From: Phoronis australis
Taxonomy: Eukaryota > Phoronida > Phoronidae
Direction: 5' to 3'
DNA: 64,000 nucleotides
Assembly (NCBI GenBank): GCA_002633005.1
Contig: NMRA01000051.1
Span: 749,273 to 813,272 of the forward strand
Shown: positions 22,581 through 35,200 of the stretch, piece after piece
How the letters are laid out: each line of letters opens with the position of its first letter
Numbering within the stretch: position 1 is the first letter of the stretch
The notes under the pieces: model-generated
Told to the model about the DNA's origin: nothing
The model's database searches: none
What the model saw: only the letters and a program-made list of their open reading frames with translations
Translations under genes and position numbers: made by a program

Positions 22581-25500
22581 TCAGCACAAATCTAGGGCAG
22601 AGGTAGTCAGTTTCAGGTCTGTGTCGGCTTGTGTTTCACTGTTGTCATATGCAGCCGTGCCAAGTAATCGTGCCAGCTGAGATCGAGAGAAACCCCAGCC
22701 TTCCTTCAGATAGGGAATAAAGGAACCAACACTGCAAGAGACAAAAATGTTAAAGTTATGCACACAAAAAGGAAAATAATTTAGCTCTTGTAACTATGGG
22801 TTGGAGAGATGGCAATTTCGCCTGTTTGCAAAGTACATCAGTCTCTTGGTCATCTACTCCAGTATTGTTATTTGGAAGATTGACAGCCATTCTGGGTGGT
22901 TGAGAGAGTGTACTAAACAAACGTAGTAAATTGACAGCACAGGCATGTCTTTAGCCTTAGAGCATGGCAAACGCAGTGATTCTCATACACTCTAGATGTC
23001 AACAAGAATCACCGTACCGAACAAAGCAGTACAGTGGAAAACAATCAATGCATAAAATATATACCATACCTGTTGTGTAGGCCACATTTAATGGAGAAGG
23101 CTTTTAACAGAGATGCAACTTTAATGATGAGCAAAACCTTAGTTAACTGCCGTGTCCTATAATTGAAAGCGAATACAAAGGCTTACAAACACCTGTGTTG
23201 ATAGAGCACTTTACATAAAGAAATACAATGTGGTGCGACTAACAAAAATGCAAATTCTATTCACAGATGCTTTGATTTGTTGTATCTTCTTTAGATACCA
23301 TCAGTTCCACGAGCCTTTGAGAGCCTTACATTTTGGACCGATTTGAGGTACCAACTGACGAACACTCCATTCTACACTGCAAAATATTCAATATGTTCCG
23401 GTATTTAATCACTTTGACCGTTACAGCTCCCAAAAAAGGATTGGCCACTTTGTCCAGAAAGCTATTTTCACTGAAAAACCTAAAGACTCCGAAAATTATA
23501 ATATGTTATGAATAATCATACTACTGCTGCTACTGCTGCTGCTGCTACCAAAATGATATTTTTATAAAATATTCTTAACTGGAAATGTTTATTGAATTTT
23601 GAAAGGAATTTGTCAATTCACACATCAATGCTGTTAAGCAAACAAAAATGACTGCTAAAAATTTAAAATATTTGACATAAAACTTTTTAATACTACATTT
23701 TCAGTCGTGAAATTAATCAGCATGACAGTTCAGTGCTCAGTAGTTTTTATCCAAACCCACCATTTTCTCAGTTTGTGATTTGGTATCACAGTAAGCACCA
23801 TCTGTAGGGGATAGTCGACCAGTATTCCATTGCACAGATAGATGGCAGTAGCAATCAGGCCAGCATCAACCACGAAGTCATGGCGAATTCGCTGACGTAA
23901 AAGACTCTGGTAAAAGAAGAGAGAATTGAAAATCTATGAGATGCAGAAAATACACTGTTTAAAATTGTAAAAACATGTCCGAAATCCAGTTGAGGTGCAG
24001 CAATGCGCATCAAATGAGGTACCCCATTTCCAGAGGATTAACTTTTGATTCTTGTCACTAAATCATCTAAAAATGTTTCCTTCTTAGGCAAGGCCAAGGA
24101 ACCACAGTTGCTTCTCATCTGCGGTTCTTTTAAAAAAATGTGGTGGTCAGTATTATTTTAGTTTCGCACTTTTTCCAAAAAACACCCAAGTCGAGCAATT
24201 TTGTTTGTTAACTCAAAAGCCATTTTTAAACGAATTTCAGTGTTGCAGCCTCACAATTTCGAGCACGTGTAATGCATCATTTACATAGTTACAAGTATTA
24301 CTTATGCTTCATTGAATGAGTTCAGCCAATGGCGTTTAAAACTTGCGTGCTGTTGTGTGGCTTTTCAAAAAAAACTTTGCTAGCATTGATGTTGGTGGGG
24401 GGATTTGTTTCTTTAATATGTAAGCGCCGCTTTCAAAATGAGTCAGGTACACACCATGATCAACATACTAAATATTTTTGGCCATAAATGCATTTTTGAC
24501 ATGGGAATAATATTATAATAAATAATTCTGTTTAAACAATATTATTTTTGTTTTCACCTCAACCATTTTCTGCTGCTTCACCAGAATGCTGTTTTGCTGT
24601 TCCAATGCCTCCCTGTTCTCTCTCACGCTAGTGTTGAGCAGATCCTGCTGACTGCGAAGTGACCGGTCCAGTCGAGAGCATGTGTCCTGAGTACACTGGA
24701 CGTCCACCTCTAACGCGGTGACTGACGAGTTCAGTGAACCTGCAAGGGCGGCCATGATTATGGGAAATGCACACTTGGAAGATGGTTGGCACAAAATATT
24801 GGGAGCCGTAGAAAATCGGTTTGACAGTGAACACTCTTGGCAGTAAAAATGGTTGAAGACACAGTCGTAATGTTTGTTTACTAGACAAGTGTACGGTTAC
24901 ATTATGTGAGGTAGAGCTTGTGTACACGTAGCACAGGGCAACATAAAGGATCAACACCAACGTGCATGAGCATATTCACGAAATAATATTTTCTTACCTA
25001 TAGTACTCGCTTGTTCTAATATCTTGTGGTTCATTCGAGACAGTTGTTTTTGGCCTGATGCTACAGCTTTCTGCAAGAAAACAAAGTAAATTGATTTATA
25101 ACAGTTTGAACTAGCCAAGGTCTATTAAAGAAAATTTCATAAGAAGTAAATTGTGACATGCAAAAGAAAAATGTACGAGATACATAACATCCATGTTAGG
25201 CCAAAAAGCATAGTTCGTTCTGCTTAGTGGTTGTTTTGAAAACTAATGCAGTGGAGTGATATTTTTTAAACAAATCTACCGAGACAAACAAAAGTTGGGA
25301 GTTACTCAAATCAAACCATTTTTAAACCAATTTCAGTGCTGGAGCTACATGATTGCTAGTGCTCATGCACTATAGCCAGTGGGTTGAAGGCACACCTTCT
25401 AACCCGAACCAGTGCTTTTTAGGCTTTACTACAAACGTTTCAACAATCACATGGGTCTCCATTGCAAGCACAACATTCAAATAGAACAAAATAGAACTAA

Positions 25501-28500
25501 CAAAAATGGATCAACCAACATTTATTTAATTCTAGCATCGGTTCTCAAAAAATCAAGCATAAGGAAGTCATAAACAATCAAAACTGGTGTAAAGGGCAAT
25601 TCATAAATTATGTATCAATTATGTACAAGCCATAGACTGGTAGTACATTACAATTTCGAAAGAGCACTCATTAGTTTGGCATATAAATATATTAAATATT
25701 ATACTTTGTAAACATTTTTCCGTTCTTACCTCAATGTGTTTGTGCTTCATGTAGTTAGCGACATTTGCCATGTAGTTCAATTTCGACAACTGGGCATTTG
25801 CCTGAAAAATGAAGAACAAATTAAACACTCGCGTTAGTTAATATCAAGTAAATCAAGTTAAGTTAGTTTAGTCGCAATGGTTGCACCACACACCCAATGA
25901 CTATATACATACCCTGTTGATGGCATCTTGCCTCTCAAAAGCCTCAGACACACTTTGAAGTAACAGACCATTTTCCAGAGGTGGCTCCTGTCCTTGAAGC
26001 CAGAGTTTGACAGCTCCTGCAACACATGTACAAACACTATCACACAACTCCAATGAATCGATCTAGAGGTTAAAGTGGATAAAACGTCCTTTCTACCTAA
26101 AACAAAACTTTTGATTTGGGACATTTGCCCTTAAAAATCTGGTCTTAGCTTTTTTTTCAAACAAGAGATTCCTGGGTTTGGAAACTTTGTGAAGAATAGA
26201 CAGTTAGTCATTGGTTGATATCAGGCTTGATAAGTTGGTTAGTCACGGCGGGTCACTGTATAAGACAAGTGTGGTCTCAAGCACTATAGAACCATCAGTT
26301 TTTCCCTAGATCAAAAAACCAACTTATTTGAGTGAGGAGCAATTTGGCCCCAATTTTATAGTGGCAAGTGGATTAAATGAAAAACTTCTTTCCTTGGCAG
26401 CCCAAAAAAGGTTTATACCATTTTAACGCAAAGGTACACGGCTGCTGGTGAGGTAGAATGATTGACCCCTTGTGAAAGAGACAAATTATTTCACAAGACA
26501 AAGCATCCCAAAACTGGATATATAGCATTTTCAATGTCATCTCAGAATTCATTAGTTTCGTCAATATCAAAACATTATTAAAATAGAATCACTTAGTTTA
26601 AAGTAAATTACAGCAATAAAATTTTTATAATGATTCTTTTAGATTCACACTCACCTTTGCTTTCTTTGGTATCACCAACCAGCGCCTGGACCTTTGATGT
26701 AAGTGACCTCCCACTCTCAATGAGAGATGTGAAGTGACCAGGGACAAGAGACCTTGGCAAGACACTCCACGACGATCTCAGGCTGGAAGATGACCTTGCT
26801 GTTGGCATAAATTAAATGGAATTAGAAACTTAAGACAGAGAATGTAGTTACTATTTATAAGTAGATGGATCCCATTCCAATGTTGGGTTTTATGAAATCT
26901 ACCAAAAAGAAAACATCAAAATGAAAAAGTTTTTTGTACTTGACAGCAGGGTTATCAAAATGTCACCATATAACTGATGTCTAGCAGCAGAGACTTGGGT
27001 TAATTGTAATTGATAATAATTTAGTAAAACAAAAACACCCTATCCCTTATCCAAAGAAAGGGCAGTCCTAACCATAAGATTAAGCTCAAACCTCGACCCA
27101 TTCAAATATTTTTGACAGGAAGTATGAAAATTAGGGACCTATTTAGAGTGAGCTTGCGTGAAAAACATCACCTTTTTGGATTTTTGTCCAAGAAGCACAG
27201 AATAATATTTATTCATATTCTTAAAACTGTCGCTTTTGTAGGTAGCTTCAAATCCGAAAAGGTACCCTTTTGGAATTCACCAAGTGAAAAACGTATGAAT
27301 CCATCTCAGTAACATGCTCCAATGTAGTGGTTACGTTTTTTCGTCATTTAACATAATTAAGCTAAGGATGATGTTGATATTGACTTNTAATCCAAAGAAA
27401 GGGCAGTCCTAACCATAAGATTAAGCCCAAACCTCGACCCATTCAAATATTTTTGACAGGAAGTATGAAAATTAGGGACCTATTTAGAGTGAGCTTGCGT
27501 GAAAAACATCACCTTTTTGGATTTTTGTCCAAGAAGCACAGAATAATATTTATTCATATTCTTAAAACTGTCGCTTTTGTAGGTAGCTTCAAATCCGAAA
27601 AGGTACCCTTTTGGAATTCACCAAGTGAAAAACGTATGAATCCATCTCAGTAACATGCTCCAATGTAGTGGTTACGTTTTTTCGTCATTTAACATAATTA
27701 AGCTAAGGATGATGTTGATATTGACTTCATGGTGCTTATCACCTCAGACACAGTTTGCATTCAAGTTACATGAAAAAAGTGCAACAGTAATGCATGTAAA
27801 TAACAATAGAAACGGTAATAGTCGAATATATGGGCCTCTGATTTGAGAACAAGTGACTCCCACTGAATAAATAATGACCGTTATTGAGTGGTATTAACTG
27901 TTTCTCAAATCAGTTTTAAATCAGGGAACATACAACTATTACCCAGAAACCTATTTTCTTAACATCATATGGTCAAAATTTTGTCAGTGAGTGTGGAATC
28001 ATAGGTACAGGGTACTATGATGGAAAGCCAGTCAACTTGAAGTAGATAGTTCAGAGAGTCAATGATCCGAAAGGCCAATAGTCCTAGTAAAAATGGAGAC
28101 TCGATCGTCTACTTCGAATATCGACTCTGCTAGTTGTTGCAGGTCACACCACAGGCACTTAATCAGCCGCTCGTATGACACTAAAAGAAACAGTGAAAAT
28201 AGTGCACATAACGGCGATGAGCTAGGCATTTACATCGCCCTGTAAAGGCTGTAATGCCGCAGGCTTATAAAGGTGAGAGTACACCCCCATAAAAACTCAT
28301 GTGGTTATCGCGTGCGATCAAAAAAAAGTGAAGTTGTAATTCTTCACCAAAGTCATGTCAATTCTCATATAGACATGCTTCAGCAAATTTATGCATAGAA
28401 TCAAAAAGGATCGCTGATGAAAGTAATAAGAGCTTTTTTATGTGATAATTTTAAGTGTAAAATGTATTTCTGACAAGGTGAAAATCTCTTATTCGGTGAG

Positions 28501-28964
28501 CGGATTTAATCTACCACCCATTTAAAATACACAAGATGAAATTAGTACAGAAAGTGATGACTGATGGGTAGTATTGTAGCCTTTAGACTGCAAGCCGAGA
28601 GGCTACCTGAAGGTCCTGAAGCCTATACCGATGATGTGCCTGTGCAATCTGTGGTTAGACATTGTTGATGAGTAAGAAAACGCTTATTTAAGTCGATGTG
28701 GGTAGTAACAAAGGGACAGTAGAATGGAGCCAGTAATCGACAATTCCACATTAAAGAGCTAAATTAAGAACCTAAAAGTACACAACATGAGCTATGAACA
28801 AAACTACAGATGAAACAATTATCGAAAAAAGACATAGGCCTAGCCTAGGCTTATGTCTGTTCACACTGTGTGTCAAGACAGTAAGTTCAGCTGAAGTTTA
28901 CATCACCTGGAAGTAGTTGGAAGTCTTCACTACCAAAAACAGAACCCCCGTCAGCTTCAAACAT
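22581..28964 (-). CDS. Unidentified coiled-coil protein with C-terminal membrane segment
   Basis: Minus-strand exons in order: 28907-28964 (ATG 28962-28964), about 28120-28180 (3' border unclear), 26655-26798, 25913-26016, 25730-25801, 24998-25070, 24558-24739, 23761-23906 and 22581-22731 (stop 22581-22583). From 26798 to the stop every junction keeps phase (1,0,0,1,0,2) with GT..AG borders, which is strong support for a real gene. It starts MFEADGGSVFGSEDFQLLP. The middle is helical (NAQLSKLNYMANVANYMKHK; QKQLSRMNHKILEQAS; SRLDRSLRSQQDLLN; EALEQQNSILVKQQKMVE). A hydrophobic stretch (VVDAGLIATAIYLCNGILVD) about 85 residues from the end suggests a membrane anchor. At least one exon between 28120 and 26798 is probably missing, because the phases there do not join. 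I do not recognise the family. Confidence 0.7.
23907..24557 (-). other. Intron of the unidentified coiled-coil gene
   Basis: A GT..AG intron on the minus strand. Nothing else was recognised in it. Confidence 0.5.
26799..28119 (-). other. Intron region of the unidentified coiled-coil gene, with an assembly-type duplication
   Basis: It holds the 341-bp-offset duplicate (27050-27727) and otherwise AT-rich sequence. A further small exon of the host gene is expected here but I could not place it. Confidence 0.5.
27050..27727. repeat. Near-identical tandem duplication (2 x ~337 bp) joined at an N
   Basis: 27050-27386 and 27391-27727 match except for one T/C change (AAGCTCAAACC versus AAGCCCAAACC). 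They meet at the single N (27387). This is the signature of a contig join with unresolved overlap rather than a biological repeat. The frames inside are identical and not evidently coding. Confidence 0.9.
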
Positions 28965-29257
28965 TGCAGCGGTTGAGCATAATTTCAGGGCATTTTTGAG
29001 TTTGAAACAGCATCAACTTTTTGTTGTCTCGATGCGTTGACTTCAGAAGTTGTCAACAGATGTCAATGTCTGCCGTGTAAACAAAGTTTTTGAAGACAGT
29101 TTTAAATTATGAGTAAATTGGTGCTGTTTTTAAAATATTTACGTCTAAATAACTATATCAGAATGTTTTTTTTTGTCAATAATTTAATAGCCAAGAAAAA
29201 GTTTTGTTGTATAAGAACAACAAAACGACTTCAGCGACATCTAAGATTGACCTAATT
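28965..29257. promoter_or_regulatory. Bidirectional promoter region between the coiled-coil gene and PLPBP
   Basis: The two start codons (28964 minus, 29258 plus) are 293 bp apart and point away from each other, so both promoters and 5' UTRs must lie here or overlap the first exons. I see no TATA box on either strand. Confidence 0.5.
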
Positions 29258-32200
29258 ATGAAACGAGCCATGGCCATGGGGGACTCCGATATTGCAAAAG
29301 CTCTCAAAATTGTACTTGAAAAAATCAGTGTAGCTGCTGCGAACAGACTTTGCGTGAGTGATTTTATAAAAATAATGTACATGTAAGGTCTATTAATTGA
29401 ATTTTATTTGGATTTATCCTGCTAGGTAACTGAATGGAGTCCGAGTCAAAACTACGGGAAAAGTGACAAACACTGAAACAGTGCCCATGACTGAGCACTA
29501 GTCGGATAAAGTGGTCCAACTTTAAACCATCATAACTTCTTTAATTTTTAACCGCCCAGTGGACCTTACGTTCTCTATGTCCATTTAAAGCATGAGGTCG
29601 TCTCTGGATAAAAATTGTCCTCCTGACCATAAGTGTTCTGTGACGCGAACCACATCTTATGGTGGCCATACGGGAAAAATTAAACGCTCACAACACGCTT
29701 TCTAAGACATTTAACGCGCGTGGTTCTATTTGACAAAACTGTCTCCTGCCCTCCCCAAGCCTTTAAAATGTCGTGGTCATACAGACAAAACTGTCCGCTC
29801 TCTAAGTTGAAAGCGCATGCTCAAGTGGATGAAAATTGCGCGTTCGACCATACACGTTCTGTGGTTCAAACTAAATTGGTTAAATTGGTTAGTGCCTAGT
29901 GGTCATAATAGACGACATTCACCNCCCCCCCCCTACCATCACCACGCTCTCTCAGACATTTAAAGTCCATGGTCATGAGGACAAAAATTATATGCCTGGA
30001 TCATGTATATGCTCTAAAGTATCTTGTGTGTATAATTTGCTTCACAGGAACTGCAACACTTTTACCCCCGCCTGGTGGCGGTGAGTAAGACTAAGCCGGC
30101 CAACCTCGTGAGAGAGGCTTATAGCTGTGGGCAGCAACACTTTGGGGAGAACTATGTAAGTTGTGTTGCTATGTCAACAAATGTGGTGTTCTTTCATATG
30201 TTGAATGCATTGTTGAAAAATCCAATACAGTGGGTTGAACCCGGTATCTCCTGTGTGTGACCCTGGTGTCCAAACCACTGGGCAAACAAACAATTTCCTA
30301 TTGGCATCTAATCTTTATTCGACGATGTGTCACACTCGGAACTAGAAATCTCAACAGTACTAATATACTAAGTCTACTAGCATTCACATGCCATTCATAA
30401 AACTACCTGTGTACTGAACTGTGTGCAATAAATGCCTGTGCAAGTACAAGGAAATGATTACAGACACATGGGCCCACAACGCCAATATGCTTTTACTTAA
30501 ATATCAATACCATGTGTACAACAAATCGCGTGTCTGGTTATCCTGGACTGTGCACAGTGTGAAGTTAGAGCGCATGATCAATTGACATGCGTGTGCTGGT
30601 TCACTAGTATAAAGTTGGTGGAGTGAATTACTGAGACATTGAAACTGGGACGTTCTAACTGTGTGAACGTTGTATCTAATGTTCATTGAAAATGAAGTGC
30701 ATAGAGGATGTTGAGCATGGAAAAAATGGGCTTGTGGACATTATGAGTGTGCAAGAGGTATGAAGACAACCTATTTTGTATATTACATGATTTGACTGCT
30801 GTGTTCTGTCACATTTGATTTTATTTACTTGTTTCTCTATTTAAGTTCATTGATTAAAGTTATTTTTCATCCTACATTCACATTATACTCAAATTATGTC
30901 TGTGGCATGCTTTCACTGTTCAAATTTTAATTGAAGTCTTGACAGACACTTCAATATTGACTGCAGATAAAAAGTACCATTTCTGTCCTAACGTTATTGG
31001 GGACAAGTATCGTGAATTTCTTTTTAATTGTTTTATGTGCACTGAACTAAGAGAGGGGTAATTGACAACAGTGTCCCAAGTATTCCCCTCAGATTCAAAT
31101 TCATTAAGCTGGTGTCAACAAATGATAAATACAGTACAAGCCATAAGTATTCAGACCAAATGACCTAGACTTCCCCGTCATGGCGGCTGGGTGGAAACCA
31201 AATTCATCGTCAGTGTGGTCTTCTGTCTTGACTGAGAATGAAAGAAAATTTTTAAAAAATTTGTTAAGGTGACTAAGCCATTCTGTATAAATTAGAATTT
31301 TGCTCCCGTAATAGATATACGGTAAGCAGCCATTTTTGGTGTTAGAGGATTAGGGGAAGCTATTTGTTGTCCAATCACTTTTGTCTTGTACTGTAAATGT
31401 ACACCTTGTTAGCCTTATTGCCTTTAGACTTGTTGGGAACGTGTTACATATCACTTAAAAAGTTGAATATTTAAAGTGTTGTTTTTTATACGACAGGTCT
31501 TAACAGAAATAAAATAAAATTCACTCGTTGACATTGATTAATTCATTTTCTTCTTTTCCAGGTTCAGGAGCTGGCTGAAAAGGCTCGTAATCCTGAGGTA
31601 AGTATACACATTGCTATTGCTAAGGCCAACATAAAAATTCACGTAATAATATTTAAGATACGATTTGATGTCCTGGAGAAATTTAACGTTGTCATCTCTT
31701 CGAAGAAAATATGTAGCGCCAATTTAATTTTACCACGTTCAAGACTTGCACCAAAACCATCGTCAGACAATACTCTTCAAAAAAACTATACAGGGCTCAA
31801 CATTAACTTTTTAGGCCACTTGCCCGAAGTAGTTGAAATTTTTACTTGCCCGAACAACAAATTCACTTGCCCCAAGTACATTCCCAAATAGCACCGTGCA
31901 TGTGCACACCTAGGTAATGTGTTACCGTAGGGCTGCCTGTGCTGAGCCTCCTCTTGTGTCGTGCATGCTGAATACATGAGTTGCCAGCGGCGGATTTAGG
32001 GGGGCCATGGCTCCCCCTAAAATTCTACCAGATACCATTTGGGAGTTCTGGTGTGTGCAAGCAGGGGCTCATTGGGAATGATATACAACGCATAGGCCCT
32101 TAACAAACCCCGTTTACCTTTTTTGTTAGTCAACAGGTCCTCATTCGAGGCCTCTGCGTCCCCACAATTTACCCTGGGCGCGCGTATCTGCCGAAATTCT

Positions 32201-35200
32201 GGTTATTCCGTGCCCTGCCCCCCCTAGCTAAAAATCCTGGATCCGCCCCTGGTTGCTATTTTTCCAACGATTCTTCTTATAGAACATTTATTTATAAGGT
32301 GTGTCAAAACACTAGAGAGACAAATTAGAAGAGTAACTATAGTATCTGAACCATTGTCTCACGTTCACAGGCACCGAAATGAGCTAGGGCATGAACTCTA
32401 GACACTTCTGTGTATTCATTAGTTTATAGGCCTACGCCCTCCTGCATTAAACTTGAGTTGTTGCTAAACCTGAATTTGAATTTTTGCTATCCGTAAAAAT
32501 CTTAGTTTTTGTCATCGGTACCTTGTATTAAATTTAAATCAAATTTTAACATATAATAATGCCACATATAATTTTATTTTCAATAAATCATTACATTTTT
32601 GAAAAATAGATAGACTGCGAAAAAGTCACCCTTCAGAGCGACAATCCTGAAGACCGTATTCCTCTTCTTTCGGGAGTCGCCACCGGGAGCCGGGAATTCA
32701 TAAGAATTTCCTTTGGAATTCCCCCTGAATAAATACCAGGCCTTTAAAACTGCGGTGTAGTGTAGAAAATATGTGGCCAATCATTCACTTTTTAGCTTTT
32801 ACGCTTATCTGTATGACTTACATCCGCCGACGAACGCGGTGCTTCCAGCTGTACATGGGTAAACGCCGGCAAAAATCACACGTCATCCCTTGTTCACTGT
32901 CTCGCAGGCCAAGAAACCTAATTTCCCATGACGGAGCCCATCCCCGCACTCTTTTCGTTTCATATTGTTGCTTTGATTCGTCCTGAACTCGTTTTTTAGC
33001 AACTAAACCAATGCCGTCCAGGCGTGGACGGCTTATTTGTTTGGACGTTTTGCCAGAGTGCAGACGTTCTGTAGTATCACGTGACAACTTATTCAGAAAC
33101 TGCAGGGCACGTTCAGAGAATTGAAAGGATTTTACCGCGGGCGTCATCTGTGCATGCTGCATCACACTCGTTCTATTTTCCTTTCGGTGCTCATTCGAAG
33201 ACGGGAGTTTCTTTTATGGCCACAGGGGCTTTTTCGACGGTTTTTAGGCTTGTGTCGGGATTCGTTACTTTGGAGCAGATGTCGAGCAGACAATCTTAGG
33301 ATCTACTTGCCTATGCGGCCAACTTTTTAACTTGCCCATCGGGCAAGTACTTTTCAAATTCCACTTGCCCGACGCAAAATCTACATGTACACGGGCAATC
33401 GGGCAATCGGGCAACCGTTAGTGTTGAGCCCTGCATGGGTGTGTAAAATGATGTTAGAATACCATGGAAATGAAAAAGTGAAGTTTTGGCTATTATTTTT
33501 GTTAAAATTAGTGAGAATTTACTGTAGGTACACAGTATTGTGTTATTGGTTAATATCCTCAGATTTTGTTCTTCCATGTTGTTCTAAACTCTAAAATTTT
33601 TAACAGAATCTACAGCCCGTTGGCTCAAAATCTTGTTGTGTTTTATTTTCTTAACATACAAATTCTTTAAGGCAATAAAAGTAATTCTGGTCAGTGTGCA
33701 TTATATTTCAATGCTAGGTTTAAAACCTGGTGTTATGTTTCTTATTAATATGTTTTATTGCTTAATTGTTTTCATGGCTATCGTTATTTTCGCAGATCTT
33801 GGAAAATTGTAAAGATATCAAATGGCATTTTATCGGCCACTTACAAAGAAAGAACGTATCCAAGCTCCTAGGTAAGTATCTGTCTGGGTCTTAGTCAGTA
33901 TTCTGTTTCATGAAAAGTGACTGAAGACTTATTACGAAAATTGGGTCTTACGGTCCCACATCTCAATTGCTGAATAAAGGTTTAGCCAAGTAATTATGAG
34001 TGCATCACAGTTTAGAAATGATTCTTAGAAATTATCTCTGTAACTTGCAGTCACGTGTATATTCTCAGAGGCTTTACAGTTTTGGTCAAGTTCAGAGTAA
34101 TTATTTTTCAGAAATGGTCAACTCGTGTGCCGGAGCGTATGACCAAATTTCTGACTTAAGTCACTTTTCATGAAACTGGCCCCAGGTATAGGGTAGAGAA
34201 ACTGGTCCCAGATATAGGGTAGAGAAGTAATGGTATGGCCAACTATTTGAATTCAGTGACTGGTCTTGTTAACTCAATGCTCAGGGATCAAATCCTTTGA
34301 CCAGATTGAAGAACCATTTGAGCAGTTATCAGTATCCAAAAGTCAAACATTCTGGCAGAGATTACTGTACTTATCACCTGAAGACTTAGTGTGGTACTTA
34401 GGAGTCGTGTTGCAAGTCTTAATACAATTACCCATCCTGCCATTGTTTTTATTATCCCTCTGTCATTTTGAATATAATTCACTTTTCAGAAAAGAGTAGG
34501 GCCATTAAATTAAGAGTCTAGGTTTTCCGTTGTGGCAGCAAAATTTGAGTGCGTTTTGCATCATTTCTCCCTTTTTGAACAAACAATTAAAAGTCACAGT
34601 TAGTTTTTAAAAAACTAAGAATAATAATGAACTTTAGCAGGAAATTCAGTGATATTTCATAGCAAAAAAATCGCCTCATTCTTCAATGATTTGCAATTAA
34701 AATTTAAAGTACTTTAAACGAGTTTTGTTTCTTTTCGTACAATGAATTTTCTGTTGAAGAACGTACTACGAAAATATTTTTAGTAATCATGACTCATTTC
34801 ATTTCTCTTTTCAAACCATTTTTTTCTATGTTAAGGATCTATTAACAAATAGCATGTGTCCATGTATATTCGATTTCAAGAATTATAATATTATCTTTAT
34901 TGAAATATATACATATTGCCATAGGCCCAAAGTATAACATATATACAAGACAATACATTGTTAGGTGCGTTACAGACTGGATAGTAAATTGTGCCGCTTG
35001 AGAGCATGATGGACGAATTTTAAAAGCAGGGTGTCCGGAGTTCTCATGAGAGATTCAAATTTAGATGTTGTGGAAGAATGACAAAAACGATCGCTTAAGT
35101 ACTTAACTTGAAGGTCTTGTATAGCTTGGAACTAACAACAGTATTCAACTCTGGTGTTGAGGCTGCAGTGTATTAGAATGAGAATAGACTATGAAGTTGG

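Larger units (their letters stand above)
30156..31561 (+). other. PLPBP intron 2
   Basis: It contains a minus-strand tRNA-like fragment (30232-30290) and one copy of dispersed repeat family D (about 31165-31340). No exon evidence was seen. Confidence 0.6.
31598..33795 (+). other. PLPBP intron 3, enlarged by a transposon
   Basis: A 2.2-kb intron of which 1.64 kb is the inverted-repeat element 31791-33433. It carries a family A MITE nested inside that element. Confidence 0.7.
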
